Assembly: GCA_013399015.1 (NCBI GenBank)
Contig: VWZX01000240.1
Span: 439,033-503,032, forward strand
DNA length: 64,000 nucleotides
Direction: 5' to 3'
DNA from: Galbula dea
Taxonomy: Eukaryota; Chordata; Aves; Piciformes; Galbulidae
The position numbers were made by a program, and so were the translations under genes. Under the pieces are notes generated by a model. That model searched no databases, was not told the DNA's origin, and saw only the letters and a list, made by a program, of their open reading frames with translations. Shown in pieces: positions 13,101-26,136 of this stretch; the first letter of the stretch is position 1, and each line of letters opens with the position of its first letter.

Positions 13101-15542
13101 CCAGATGGAGAATAACTTTAATTGATTTAATGGAAGTCAGGGGTTTTTTTTTTAGTTGATATGCCCTCTTTTCTTGTTGATGTGTATCAGCAATACCTCA
13201 CCATCAACATGAACATGGTGTCTCATGTCTATGGAAGGGGAAATTTGCCCATGAGAAAATAGGTACATTTATGTTCCCAAGGTATTTGTGTAAGGCCTAG
13301 GTTGCTCCTTGCACTCCTGAGGAGTAGCTACCTTTATGCTTAAAATGGTCCCTTTTTTTTTTGGTAATATATAAAAATATATATAATAATTTATTTGAAG
13401 AGGTGAGAGAAGCAGAAGGCTCTGGGGAATTGTAATGGGATAGAAAGCCAACACTACAAATACAGTGCACACCACTAGTGACTTGGAAGCTGTAACTCTC
13501 TTTTGAATAAAAAAGGCTTGAAAAAGGAGTCCTTTTCACACTTTCACATTTTACATTAGCCAGGCTGAGAAGAGAGCTAGGACTGAATGTTCAAAAGTCC
13601 TGAGATGTTCTTCCTGCAGGTTCCTCCTTAGCAGAGGGTAAGAGAAACTAGAGTGGGAAAGAAATCCACCATGCTGCCCTTGTCCCATCTGCAGACAGAG
13701 ATCCAAAGATCTCTGCATGCTATGGTCTGTCCTTCATGGACATTGCATTATTATTTATGCAGGGACAGCCAGCAAAATAACTCCAATTTAATAGATGGTG
13801 GGAATTTAAATGGCATTCTGTTGGACAGAACAGTAAAGGAACTTGCTTCACCCAGTGTTAAAATGAATGAAGCAAAACCGAGTTAAAACTGCTTTAATTC
13901 TGAATGAAGGAGTCCACACAACCTTTCAATTCAGTTGAACTAAGCCACTTCAAATATTAATTCAGATTAATTTTCCTCAGTATCCCTAAGCAGATCTGCA
14001 AAGCTGCCCCAGGGAGTTGGGAGCAATTTCTCTGTATGGAAATTGAAGGAAAACAGGCTCCAGTCCAATGGCAACTCCACAATAGTGCCTGGTGTGAGCA
14101 TTGTTCTTCTAGAATTAAACAGGGAATCACTTCAGTTTGTCTGTTCTGCTTTATGCCCTCACCCTGCCTTCCTTCACAATAATTTCCTTAATCCCAATGT
14201 CATGAGAACTGAACCACAAGGTATCTAAATCCCATACTGAATTCTCATCCACAAAATGAAATGACAACGTGGAATAGCAATTTAGGTTCTAGCTGGTTTT
14301 GATGGGAAGCATTCCTTCCAAAATGAAACTAAACATGCCTTCACCTAATCATTTGAAGGGCTTTGAATTGCAATATATCTGGGGCTAATTGGAACCCTGC
14401 AAACCAGCCAAAACTGAAATCAAACTGACTTTTAAGTATTGTACTACTCTGGTTTTTATTAGTGCAAGAGAGTTTGGCTACATTCTCTAGAGAAGTAGTA
14501 CATTGACAGTATCATCTTCTTTGTACATAAAGTTGCAATTAAGTCCATGTTTTTATTTCAGTTACATTTCTTCCTGATTTCTTAATATTTCTTTCTTTTT
14601 TTTTTTTTTTTTAAGAGAGAATGAATAGGATCTTTGGGAACTTCTGTGCCTTTTCTACATCTCATTTTTATAGTGGAAAAAAACCTTTGCCTTTATTTTT
14701 CTCAGAATATAAAGAAATGGATGCTTTTTGGAAAAAGAAGCTATTTAAACTTTTGGGGCTAAACATAGACAATGGCCTAAAAAAATCCTGAAGCATGTGA
14801 AAAAAAACAATGTTCAGCATTTTGTACTAACATAGTCCTGCAAATTGTGAACTCATGCTAGCATTGGCACTCTGAGGCAGCCAGTTTCAGAAAATCAATA
14901 ATCATGCAGTAGCTCTTGCAGAAGGACTTGCAGGCACAAAAGAGACCTTCTTTTTTTTTTTGCCACTAGAAAAACAGATTTTACTGCTGAACATCTTCAG
15001 TCTAAATAGTGACTTCAGGTCATAGTCATCAATGAATCAGAGGAATGTATTTCTTGCATTTTCTTCATTGCTCCTTTCTCCTAGCATCTGTATTTTTCTT
15101 TCTGCATTGTCTAAAATGGTCATATTTAAAATATAAAGGTTTCAGATGCCTCTTGCAATCTGGATGAGAAAAAGCAGCATGCTCTGCTTAGATCATCTGG
15201 AGGGACAGTTGTGAGAGAGAGAGTACAGAAGGGAGCTTGTTACAGCAAATAAACTGATATTAAAATGTAAATTCTTCTAATCTATTCATTAGCTCTTTTG
15301 GAGACCTAGCTGTTAAAGCTGTGGCTGGAAAAAGATCTTGGTTTTGTTGAACGTCCTGTTGGTGGCAGCAGTTGCAGTACATTGAAGACATCAGCAAAAG
15401 TAAGAGCCTGTTCTGGCCAGGTAGCTCCAAATATGCTGGTACAGGCAGAAGGGTGATCCTGGGTAATGATCTCCCAAAAGCTGATGACTTTGCTGTGTCT
15501 TTTGCTTACACAGGAAAACAAGGAAAAGGGATTGGGGGAAGG

Positions 15543-15669
15543 GAAAAAACCCAACCCAACCCAAACCATGCCATAAAACCCCAAACCAAACAAAAACTAA
15601 ACAAAAACCCCCAAACAAAACAAAACCAAAAGCAAAGCAAACCAAAAGAAACAGAAACAACCCAAAACC
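15543..15669. repeat. A/C-only tract
   Basis: About 125 bp of nearly pure A and C on the plus strand, built of irregular CCCAAAC and CAAAAC units. It is one of several such tracts in the window. Confidence 0.9.
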
Positions 15670-16309
15670 TATGTCCCAGGAGCAAGATAAACCTGTGCAG
15701 GAGAGGAAGAGCTGGCAAAGCCGTGCAGATTACATTTGAGAGCTTGGTTTGGTCTGTGTGGCTGGGGAGAGTGATGGGCAGAGAAAATGTGGTGGAAGAA
15801 AGAGAGGGAGGCAGGGAGAGGGACAGGGATCACAGAGGTCAGTGATTAAGGAGGAGAGTTGAAAGCTCATGCTTTCATGATTTGTTCACTTGTCTGCCTC
15901 ACAGGGAAAGAGGAAGAAAAGAGCAGACAGGCTGGAGAAGGACAGGAACATCTGAGGAAGAGCAGCCCAGTTTTCCAGTCAGAACTAAACCATTAAATCT
16001 CCTCCTTTTGTCTCTCTTTCAACCAGAAAAAAAGAACACACAGAGCATAAGTAACATCTGTTTTCCTCCTTCCTTTCTTCCTTGAGAGATCAGATTTTAT
16101 TGTGGGGGTAGTCCAGAAAGAGGTTTTTCTCATACTGTGCTGTTGTTTTCAGGTGTTTCTGGTTTTAGTTGTCCAACTGGGGTCACTTTTTCACCCTTTT
16201 TTTCAGGACTTATGGACATCCACTCTGGAAGTGTGGCATCTTTAAGTGAGATGGTCATACAGTTATTGAAGCTGAGGAAGATCCTGAAAATGATGGAGAG
16301 TTGGAAAGA

Positions 16310-16566
16310 AACAATTTACCAAGGGGCCTGTAGTGATAGGACAAAGGGTGATGGGTTTTAATTGAAAGAGGGTTAGGTTTAGACACTGGAATAGGTTCCC
16401 CAGAGAAGCTGCTGATGCCCCATTCTTGAAAGTATTTAAGGTCAGGTTGGATGGGGTTTTAAGCAACCTGATCTGGTGAAAGATGTCCCTGCCCATGGCA
16501 GGGTGGTTGAACTAGATGACCTTTAAAGGTCCCTTCTAACCCAAACCACTTTATGAATCTATGATC
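16310..16566 (+). mobile_element. CR1 LINE, 3' end fragment
   Basis: It reads in CR1 sense: GTGATAGGACAAAGGGTGAT, then CTGATCTGGTGAAAGATGTC and CTGCCCATGGCAGGGTGGTT, then TTATGAATCTATGATCT at the 3' end. About 45 bp usually found between the GTTTAG and CACTGGAATAGG blocks is missing, an internal deletion. Confidence 0.95.
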
Positions 16567-18859
16567 TGTTAAGACCATATGATCTGTCTGTTCTATAGGC
16601 ATAAGAGGATTTGACCTAAAGGAATTAGTCACAGCATGTCCTTCCTACTACTCTGGAGTCAAACATTTTTCCTTTAGATTTATTGTCCTCATTCATTTTA
16701 AAAGACCAGTAGTCCAATTACAATTTTTTTCTGACATAAAGGGATGTTTCATCAGCATCTCCTCCCTGAGACCTGGGACTTTCCTGTCTAACAGAGACTC
16801 AGGGGGGAGTATGGCTAAAGAGGGAGTTTGGAGGAACAGACTGAGATTCTTGTACTAGAGGCACAATCATGAGATAGTCTAGAGCAGTTCAATGTTTTTG
16901 ATTAGGAGTGGATCCCAATGCTTCATTGCACTGCTGTACAAACTTCCTGTAGACCTTGAAAAACATTTCTAATGCCAGTTTCTGCCTTGTAGGGGTCAGA
17001 GTTTGTATGCTGAGGACTGTACTGGAGCTGTGGAAGAGATACTGGGAAGGTATTTTGTACCTGTAAGCTGTAAATCCTATTTCATAGCAAAAGCACTCAG
17101 CACAAGCTGTGTAAACTCACTTTTCTTAAACAAACATTCTGGAAAGCAAAGAGTTTTCAACATTTTCTGGGAGCCCCCAAGCTCCAGTTTCCAGCTAGGA
17201 AAGCTGGATTGTCTCCCTTACAGGCAGCAGTAAAGTTCCTTGGAAAAAAATGAGAAGAGAACAAAACAGACAAACCTCAAAGTCCCCAAGGGAATGAATA
17301 GAAATAAACAGTTGATGTGGAAATCACTGCTGATTCCTGCCATCAGCTTCTCACTCAGTTTGACCTCAGGATCACCACTGGCATGGACAAGAGGGCAGGG
17401 AGTAGGAGAAAAAGGTAGGACACATGACTTGAGCAGCAGGGACAACAGATGTGTTTTTAAGCAGCACTCTGCCTCTAAGTGGTTAATATGAACAAATACC
17501 TTCTAGGAGTTATACTCAACTACTCCTCTGGACTGTGGTGGGATTTCTTCCAGTGTGTAAAGCCTTTGGTAAACCAAGAGCTTAAGGGAACATCTATGCA
17601 TTTTCAGTCAGTAACTTTTAACTCCTAGACACCTATGGCCCCAGACTGCAGGGCATCACCCAACATGGATTGAACTAACAAATTAAGACTCAGATTAATA
17701 TCAACAAAGTTTTTTCTGTGTTAAAATCAGGCATCCAATATAAGCTAATTCCCAACAAGGACAGAGGTATCTCCAGTAAGCAATTCATGTCACCTGTGAC
17801 TGTCATGTGCCTCAGGAGAGGAAACTTGAGACCAGAAGCAGTTGCAGTTGCCATTATCTCATTGCTACCTAGTTGCAGGGTGATATCTTTCCTTCCCTCC
17901 CACCTCCAGCCCCAGCTATTTCACTAGGTACAGCCTCATGAATACATGTCATCATCCCTTACAGGTTTCTGACTGCACTCCTGCCTCTCTATCTCCGTGC
18001 TGCATCTCCCACAACATTTGCTGATGATGGACTGATGTTTGCCACTTCTCTGCTTTTCCAGGAGAGGATCTTGCAGTGCATGCAGAGCTGCAGCTAGCCC
18101 TGTAATCCTCAGAGAAAAAGAGGGAGAGACATCTAACTTAATTTTGAAAGGTGGTAGAGCTGCATTTGCAAAGCAAAATACTGCAGCTTTCAAGTTTGGC
18201 TGAAAAATTAGTGTTGTCCAAAGCCAGAAAAAATAACTGCCCAGCTTTATGAAGAAGAGAGATGAAAGTTTCAAATGCCAAAGTGTGGGTCAAGGCACAT
18301 AGGCATTCTTGTGTCTTAAACAAGCAGCTAAATAGATGAACTGAGAAGAGGAGCATCATCTGTCCTATTAGCCGTCAGCTGCTTGTTGCCCAAGGCAAAG
18401 ACAACATATTGGGGGACTTTGTTATATTTTCTTTTTCACTTGGCTAGTTCTGTTTGAGTCAGTGGTTCAGACTAATTACTAGAAAATAAATAATAAAATA
18501 TGTAAGAGCCTCAGCAGGAGTGAATCTCTTTGCATACAAAAAGAACCAGTTCAAATCTCAGCAAACTCGTCCCAGAGCCAAGAAATTTAGCAATAAAGTT
18601 AATAACAAGCACAACAAAAATGTACTTAACTTTGTTCCATTTTTATTCACTTGATCAATGTCTGAATATCCTGACAATTAGCACCTTCAGTTTCCAAGCA
18701 CACAAAGTAGTGGTTGCTGTGCTGCCTCGGCTTTATATCTTGTTTTTCCACAAGTGGTAGAACATTGCTGTGATAGCAGCAGAAGAACTAAAGATATTCA
18801 GGACGAAATTATCCCCACTGAAGTGAGCAATGGCATTAAACTTGCCTCATTTTAGTTTG
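16567..18859. other. Non-coding, nothing recognised
   Basis: About 2.3 kb between CR1 pieces. I find no splice-supported exon, no recognised repeat and no RNA gene. Confidence 0.6.
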
Positions 18860-18864
18860 TGTTT

Positions 18865-19050
18865 AAAATTAGGATGTCAGAGTCAGCAGTGTGCCCAGGT
18901 GGCCAAGAAGGCCAACAGAATCCTAGCCTGTACCAGAAACAGTGTGGCCAGTAGGACCAGAGATGGGATTGTCCTCCTGTACTGAGTGCTGGTGAAGCCA
19001 CACCTTGAATACTGGGGTCAGTTTGGGGCACCTGACTACAAGAAAGACAG
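18865..19050 (+). mobile_element. CR1 LINE, end of ORF2 (internal fragment)
   Basis: In the sense frame it reads QVAKKANRILACTRNSVASR and then, after damage, PHLEYWGQFGAPDYKKD. This is the conserved C-terminal end of the CR1 ORF2 reverse-transcriptase protein. Stops interrupt it, and it lacks the 3' UTR. Confidence 0.9.
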
Positions 19051-19254
19051 GGATCTTGCAGATTCAAACCATCTGCACCTCTGATTTATGGGCTTTGGTA
19101 CCTGAATACCACAACCTTGGACTACAAAGCAGCTTCCAACAAGAAGTAACTGTGTTCAGAGCTTTTGCTGTGGTTTTAAAAAGTTGAGAGTTTCTCTAAG
19201 CTCAGGTTTGTAGGTTTTAAACCAAATCCCCGTGCTTACCAGCTCTATTTGAAT

Positions 19255-19585
19255 AGGATCATAGAACTCTAAAATAATTTTGGTTGGAAAAGACCTTTAA
19301 GATCACCAAGTCCAACCATTAACCCAATTTTACCAATCACCACCAAATCATGTCCCTCAGCACTACATTTACATGTCTTCTAAATGTTGACTCAACAACT
19401 TCCCTAGGTGGACTGTTCCAAGGCTTTGCAAACTTTCTGGTGAAGAACTTTTTCCTAATGTCCAATCTAAACCTCCCCTGGGGCAACTTGGGGTGATTTC
19501 TTCCTGTCTTTTTGCTTGTTACTTGGGACAACAGACTAACACCCAAGTCCCTACAACCTCTTTTCAGGAGCTGTGAGTCAGGGGA
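19255..19585 (-). mobile_element. CR1 LINE, 3' end fragment (distinct subfamily)
   Basis: It starts at the left with a decayed ATCATAGAA tail and GGTTGGAAAAGACCTTTAAG. It carries the variant with CATGTCCCTCAGCACTACAT typical of CR1 types different from the 5173 copy. Similarity runs to about 19585. Confidence 0.93.
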
Positions 19586-20508
19586 AAATAAAAAAGCTAT
19601 AACAAAAAAAGTTTTGCTTTGCAAAGCTCTTGAACCATGTTTGGTACAAGAGAGTATCAAGTGGAGACAGAGAAATAACAAGAGACAATGAGAGAGTTTT
19701 GGCCATGAGGGCTATGTTTTATACTTCTACCAGTAAACTGAACATCAGGTGCTTGACTTGCATCCCATATCTAAGATTCCAGCTTTAGTCACTGGGAAAA
19801 GTGCTGTCAGATAGCAATTTAACCAAACTAGATGTGCACCACTCTCCCAGAGAAGCCTATCTCTTTCCAGGGATTACAGAGGGAGCCTAAGGCAACTGTG
19901 CATCTACCAGTTAAACTAAATGACTGAAGACCATGATAGCCTGCATGCCAGTCTGTGAGGGCTTAGCAGTGCCACCCTCATCAGAATCAATTATATTCCT
20001 GAATAAATCAATTAAATGCTGTTTAACCCCAATAGAATGAGAGGAAAAGGTCCTTTGTGAGAAGGAGACTGGAATTAAGGTTAGGTTGTTTGAGGTTGTT
20101 GGAAGTCATGGCTGGATTCCAAGATGTTTCAGAAGTCTGATTTGTTTTTCCTCACATGTTCTTCTGGTACATTCATCTGCTTATTTGTTCAATGAATGTG
20201 GTGCTGGTGAGCAATGCTAGATTGATGCCTTGGGGAGAACAAAGTCGTTTATTTGTCCCCAGGCATGTTATACCCATGCTCCACAACCATGTGTCTTCTC
20301 TCTGACCTGAAAGGACCACCTTTAAGGGTGAAAAAGGAGTTTGGTTTCCTGGGACTTTTTGAACTTGCCCTTTCCTCTGGATCTACCAGCAAGGGACAAA
20401 GGGTCATTAGGGCTTATTTTTATAGACAAGGGCACACTGTCAAAGTTTCATTTCACATCCAAAGCCCCCTTACAAATTTTGTTGGCCTTAAAAACTCACA
20501 ATAGCAGG

Positions 20509-20562
20509 ATTTTTGGGGGTTGCTGTTTTGGGGGGTTTTTGGTTTTTTTTTGTTTTGTTTTC
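20509..20562. repeat. G/T-only tract
   Basis: Irregular TTTTGGGG and GTTTTG units, the complement of the A/C tracts elsewhere. It lies about 90 bp upstream of a sense CR1 copy. Confidence 0.85.
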
Positions 20563-20654
20563 TTAAGGTAACTGCTGGCTAGTTCAGGCTAGCAGCATTG
20601 TTTCTCTCAGTCTTTTCTGACTTAATTTCAGTTCAGGAAATTAAAAAGGTCATG

Positions 20655-20985
20655 AATGCTATAAAAATGATCTGAGGGCTGGAAGCCCTATGTTGTGAAG
20701 ACAGGCTGAAAGAGTTGGGTTTGTTCAGCCTGGAGAAGAGAAGGCTCCAGGGAGAACTTACTTCAGCCTTGCAGTACTTAAAGGGGTTACTAGAAAGCTT
20801 GGGACAGACTTCTTAGCAGGGTTTGTTGTGACAGAACAAGGGGCGATGGTTTGAAACTAAAAGAGGAAGATTTAAACTAGGTATAATGAGGAAATTGCTT
20901 CCACTGAGGGTGGTAAGAAACTGGCCCAGGTTGCCTAGAGAGATGGTAGATGTCTCACCCCTGGAACCATCCCAGGTCAGAATGT
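20655..20985 (+). mobile_element. CR1 LINE fragment lacking its 3' tail
   Basis: It includes GTTCAGCCTGGAGAAGAGAA, TGACAGAACAAGGGGCGATG and CCAGGTTGCCTAGAGAGATG. It stops after CCATCCCAGGTCA, before the usual terminal 100 bp, so the end was lost by deletion. Confidence 0.93.
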
Positions 20986-23900
20986 GAAAACTCACTCCAC
21001 AGTTCTCTAGATCTCACTTCCTCAAACAACTGACTGCAGACCTCAGTCAAGAAGGATTATTTGCCATGCTCTACTCTTGGCTCTTTCTTCCCCTTTATGC
21101 TTCTGCACAGTTAACTGTCTTGAAAGTGGTTAGGTAAAGTTACTCACTTCTGGGCAGAAACCTCATGTAGGAGTCCTGACTTTCAACAAATCATTTTTCA
21201 GGCAAGGGCTAATATTTGCTAACACCCCAACTTTTCCTAGCAAGGCCTGGAAAAAGCTTCTATATGAGAGAGAGTGAGAGAGAAATATAGTATGGAGGAA
21301 GAGAAAAGAGCAAACAAAAGGAGTAAGGGAGAAAGGAAGATAAACAAACTGCCCAATCGATTTTTTATGAACTTTAGGAAAGAAAAAAAAAAGATTAGTT
21401 CTTTATTTTCTTCATCATTGGATAAAGGTGGTTAAAATGTGGAATATTGTCTTCATCTGAAGTACCTGTGGGTTAAAGCACTTTTCTGAAAGGGGATCCT
21501 AGATTCTGCTCTGTAACTTGGCTTAATAAAGGACTAATCCTGAGACTTTGAGAGATTCCCCATTTCATCTGAAGGAAAATTCCCAACAGTTGGAAGCAGA
21601 AGGAGAGTCATGAATGTTCCCTTTCTTTAATGAAAGCAACCTATGCTCCACCAATGCAGATTACCTTCCTCTGGCATCTCTCTTTCAAAGGAGGGGAGGC
21701 TGCTTTGAAAGCAATATCCCAAATCTCATGCTGGTTCTGAGATAAACATGCTCACTATGGGCCTTTTTCTGCACTTTGAGTTTCTGAGGAACTTCTGGCT
21801 TTAAGAGTGTGCTCGTTCCAGCTCTGTCTGTATGAACACGTCTGAGGGTTTGGAGATCTCCATGAATTGCAAGCAGTATCTGCAACATTTCATCATTAAA
21901 ACTGCAAAATCAGAGCTGCTGTGCCTCTCCCTCTTAATGTACTCCTTTATTGAATGTGTCAGTAAGCATCTCCCATTTTAATATTTGATAAATACAAAGA
22001 GATAGGAGCACTGCAAAATCCTTGCTTCCACTCATTAACAAAACTAGGGCATACTCCTTAAATTATCAGGGTGCACCCACCCTCCACCTTTTCTCTTTCC
22101 ACTCTCCCCCTCTCCCCAAAATAAACCAAACCAGGAAATTTGCAACAGAAAACTTGCTTTTAATGTTGTCATTATTACTGTTATTTCTTCTCCCTCCACC
22201 GAGCCAGGAGCGCAAAGCCAAAGGATGGCGAAGAGCAATACGCCCAGGAGAAGACAACGTGGAGGTTGTTCTAACCCCAATGCTGTGTTTGGAATACTCA
22301 CCCCTCTGAACATGTTAGCATTCAAACTTCATGGCTATCTTTTTATTTCTTTATTTACCAGCAGTAATGCCACCTTCCCTCCTCAGCAGCAGCACTTCCT
22401 GCCTTTCCTTTCCCATTTCAGCAGCGCCTGACCCCATTTCAGTCAATTTTCTATATCCTGCCTGTCTCGTCCCCACCGAGGGAACACACTGATGCTGTGT
22501 TTATGCTAATTTTATGCTCTCTGAGTTGTGTCTGTTATTCAAAGCAGTTGAAGCAGTTATTGCCAGTAATCTTATTTCTGTGAGAGCCCCCAGGGCAAAG
22601 CGAGCCTCGGAGCCGGTCCTGCAGACCGCGTCAGAGCCATCACAGCCTGCTGGTAAATGGCAGCTCTTTTCCTGCAGAATCTGATATCAGTTACTTGGCA
22701 AACACAGTAATAAAATGAAACAAATCAGATTTTCAAGTAAATAAACCAGACTTCAATGGCAACAACAATGGTCAGGACAACAGGGTTTTAATAAGTGATG
22801 CTATACAGGGGAAAACGTTGGAGTGCTGGGTCCTTTCTTCTTCCTGCGCTCTCCCCCTCCTCTGACAGAAAATTAGGTGCCCTAACCCCTTACAGACTGG
22901 AAAGGAAACACAAAAAATAATACTATAACCACAACAACAACAACAAAACCCCTACCAGAATGGAATCTGCTCTCCTTGTTGGTAAAAAAAGCCACTCACT
23001 GATGGCATGTATGGAAATTCCCCTGCAAAGATGCTCTGAGATGTTGTGTTGGGCAAGAGAAGAAGAACATGAGTTGTTATTCCTCTTTTTCTAGTCCATA
23101 ATATCCACAGAAAATGACATGAAGACTTCTGTGGTAAGGGTCAGGTGGATGGTACCTACCTAGAGAAAAGTGTTAAGCTTCAATTTGGAAAAGCCAAGCA
23201 TGATTCCTGAGTTTGCCATCACTTTCTTGGGCCCCTTGGAGGTGTAGTTTAAAGATAACTCTTGAAGTGCCCATCACGTTTCAACAAGGCTTTAAAACAA
23301 ACAAACTCACCTACTTCCTTGGTTCCTTCCTAAAAGCAAATTATTCAGCAGATAGAAGAGGCTTTTTGTTCTAAAATAACATTTAGAGAAAACTTGAAAT
23401 TGAATGTTTTCAGAGAGCCTTGCCATGGAAAGTATTTAAAATTTTGTCAGAAAGCCAGTAGTTGGGGGGAAAAAAAAGTAAAATTGAATTCTGGCCAATT
23501 TTCAGTTGCCAAAAATGCAAACCATTTTTCTCATAAGAAACATTTCCTATAGAAAACTCCAATTTAAGAAACATTTTTCAACAAGAAGACATTTGAAATG
23601 GAACATTTTCATGTTTTTCTACTGCCATCAACAGCACTCAGCTTTTATTGTGATGCTTAAGGCCATGTTTTCAGCATTCTGTGCTCTTTAGAAACTTGCC
23701 CAGTTACATGGAGTCCTCTATAGCAGCAGGAGCTCCCATATATAAATTTATATATGAATATCTGTACACATAAATAAAATATAAAATCCTGGACTTAGTC
23801 TCTCTGTATTGTAGTTTCTCATCTGTCAAGAGTGATTAATAATGCTTCCATTTCATTACTCTTACATCATTTTTAAACTTTTCTGAAAGTTTCTGTCTTG

Positions 23901-24125
23901 TCTTCTGTGTCATGAACCTTCCTCATACTTTACTTTTTTCTTTGCAATCATACAAGACCAACAGAAACATCCAGATCACCAATGATCTCCTCCTGGAGCA
24001 ATCTTGGTGCTATACCTAATGTTAACTTAAATATGCCTTGACCATTCACTGTCCCTGAGCTAATTCATGATGCTTGACCACTTCTAAGAGTTCTTGGGGC
24101 CCAAACACCACGTGGCCTCACAGTG
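20986..24125. other. Non-coding, includes a conserved-looking block
   Basis: No supported exon. The part at 22190-22760 has far more CpG than its surroundings and no repeat match, and is described separately. The remainder has no features I can name except an A/C-rich run at about 22909-22956. Confidence 0.6.
22430..22760. promoter_or_regulatory. Candidate conserved non-coding element, CpG-containing
   Basis: Repeat-free sequence with several CpGs (for example CAAAGCGAGCCTCGGAGCCG and AGACCGCGTCAGAGCC) in an otherwise CpG-poor flank, next to AT-rich motifs such as TTTATGCTAATTTTATGC, which includes an octamer-like ATGCTAAT. It has no coding signature. Function is inferred only. Confidence 0.4.
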
Positions 24126-24391
24126 TTTGACAGAATAAGAAGAAATGGCCTCAAGTTGTAGCAGGGGAGGTTTAATTTAGGTATTAGGGACAATTACTTC
24201 ACCAAAAGTGTTGTCAAGCCCTGGCACAGGCTGCCCTGGGAAGTGGTGGAGTCACCATCCCTGGAGGGATTTAAAGGATGTATAGATGTGGTGCTGAGGG
24301 ACATGGTTGAGTGGTGGACTTTGCAGAACTGGGTTGGACTTGATGAACTTAAAAGTCTCTTCCAACCAAAACTTTACTATGATTCTATAAA
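24126..24391 (+). mobile_element. CR1 LINE, 3' end fragment
   Basis: It contains CAAGTTGTAGCAGGGGAGGT, GTGGTGGAGTCACCATCCCT and GGTTGGACTTGATGAACTTA, ending CTATGATTCTATAAA. It belongs to the same variant group as the 19255 copy, in opposite orientation. Confidence 0.95.
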
Positions 24392-24875
24392 ATGCTTGTT
24401 GGAAATGATTCCTGCTCCAGGAGTTGTTGTTCTCTCTCCTGAGCCAAAACCACTCTAACAATGAGTTGTTATCAGCAGTTTCAAGGTCTGGGAATGTTTT
24501 CTGGAACTATTTCATTTTAGAGCACATACATAGTCTATGCTTTTTGGTCTCCTCTGGCCCCCAAAGGGTATTTGTGAGGGCATTTTTTCTTGTGTCAACT
24601 ATATTTGGATCAAGTTCTGGTGGAGATAATAGGCCTCACTAACCTCCATTTGTGGCAGTAGAAACTGAAGGGAAAATCAGAAGAGTTAATTCAGACCAGT
24701 GACACTGAGGGCAGATTTTGATTGTAAATCACATCTGTATATTAACTTTAACTGAAGTTCAACTTCAGCTGAAGTTCATGTCTCATCATTGGCCTTTTTT
24801 TTCATTCCTTGAAGGGTAATTTTTAAAGTTGTCTGTGTTGCAGATTTAACGCTGATGCAAACAGGCTAGAAAGAC

Positions 24876-25130
24876 ACATAGAATCATAGGATGGTTTGGG
24901 TTGGAAGGGATCTCTAAAGCTCATCTAGTCCAACCCCCTTGCAGTGATCAGGGACATCTGCAACTAGATCAGGTTGCTCAGAGCCCCAGACAACCTGAGT
25001 TGGAATATTTCCAGGGATGGGACATCTCCCACCTCTCTGGGTAACCTGGAACAGGGTCTCACCACCCCAATGGAAACAATTTCTTCCTTACCTCTAGTCT
25101 AAGTCTACCCTCTTTCAGTCTAAACCATGA
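24876..25130 (-). mobile_element. CR1 LINE, 3' end fragment
   Basis: It starts CATAGAATCATAGGATGGTT, then GGGTTGGAAGGGATCTCTAA, CAACTAGATCAGGTTGCTCA and CCACCTCTCTGGGTAACCTG. It is 5'-truncated at about 25130. Confidence 0.95.
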
Positions 25131-26099
25131 AAGACCTGGCCTAAATGTCTAAAACAAGTGAAGTCCAGGAGAGCTTTTCCTTGACCTCTCAGGTCAGGAT
25201 TCCACTATCACTCTCTGAGCTTGTCTGTTCTGCTACCCCTTGAACCTGGCACCTTTAGCAACACAATACAGTTATCTGTACCTAAATGTTCCTTGCAATA
25301 GTGGCATTTGACTTGAAAGTATTTCTACTTTCATGAAACACATGTCAGTTGATTGGATTGTTCTACAGACTTCTAGCACAGAAAAGTACTCAGAATATGT
25401 ATATATCTATATATATAAAAACAGATAACATAGTAACATGAATATAAGCAGAATCAAGCCACTTAATGAAACTCTTTTGTAACATAAATCTCTTTCACAT
25501 AATTCTGGAAGGAGGAGATGCCTGAGAACAAGCATAATGTCTAAGGTTCTCCATCCAATATTATTTTTATATTTTGGCAATTTATACAACTCATAATGGA
25601 ATGGAGAAAAAAAAAAAAGTCCTCTTAATTTTCTGGGGTTTTTTTTCTTTAATAACATCTACATATGTAAATACAAATATAAACACAAACACAGTCTAGG
25701 CATGTAAAGCATTGACAGCACTTTAAGTATCCTTTGGCAGGAAGCTTCCTTTGAATATTAATGGTAACTTGTTAGATTTATGATACCCAAAGAAACACAA
25801 GTTGCTTTTTCTTTACATATTTGTTTTACATGCTTGGAAGATCTTTAGGCTGGGAAGATGAGTATGTATTTCATGTTTGATCCAGTTTCTAGGAGGGTTT
25901 GTCTTTCTTCTAACAGCTCAAGCTCTGAGGTCCTGTTTGCAGTGTTGAGGAAGGTGGTCACTGGCCTCCTGACAGGCAATACCAGCACATGTGGTTTTAG
26001 ACACTTGGCATCTAAGCTAAAGGACATATCTCCAAAACAGCTGGGGAGCTATATATGATACAAGCTCTATCATTAGGCTGTAGAATGGCACTGAGGTGT

Positions 26100-26136
26100 T
26101 TTATTATTATTATTATCATTATTATTATTATTATTT
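26100..26136. repeat. (ATT)n microsatellite
   Basis: About 12 TTA units with one interruption (ATC). Confidence 0.95.

Larger units (their letters stand above)
5503..16309. other. Non-coding flank, no gene seen
   Basis: About 10.8 kb without a supported exon. It contains a candidate conserved element (8340-8700), an old short repeat with internal direct repeats (13017-13100), a 17-base T run (14596-14612) and an A/C-only tract (15543-15669). The 157-codon frame across 15372-15845 is produced by that A/C tract and is not a gene. Confidence 0.75.

Noticed and set aside
15372..15845. 157-codon open frame on the plus strand
   Set aside because: It runs through an A/C-only tract that cannot make stop codons easily. 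Low complexity (Lys/Gln/Asn/Pro), no splice sites, no family resemblance.
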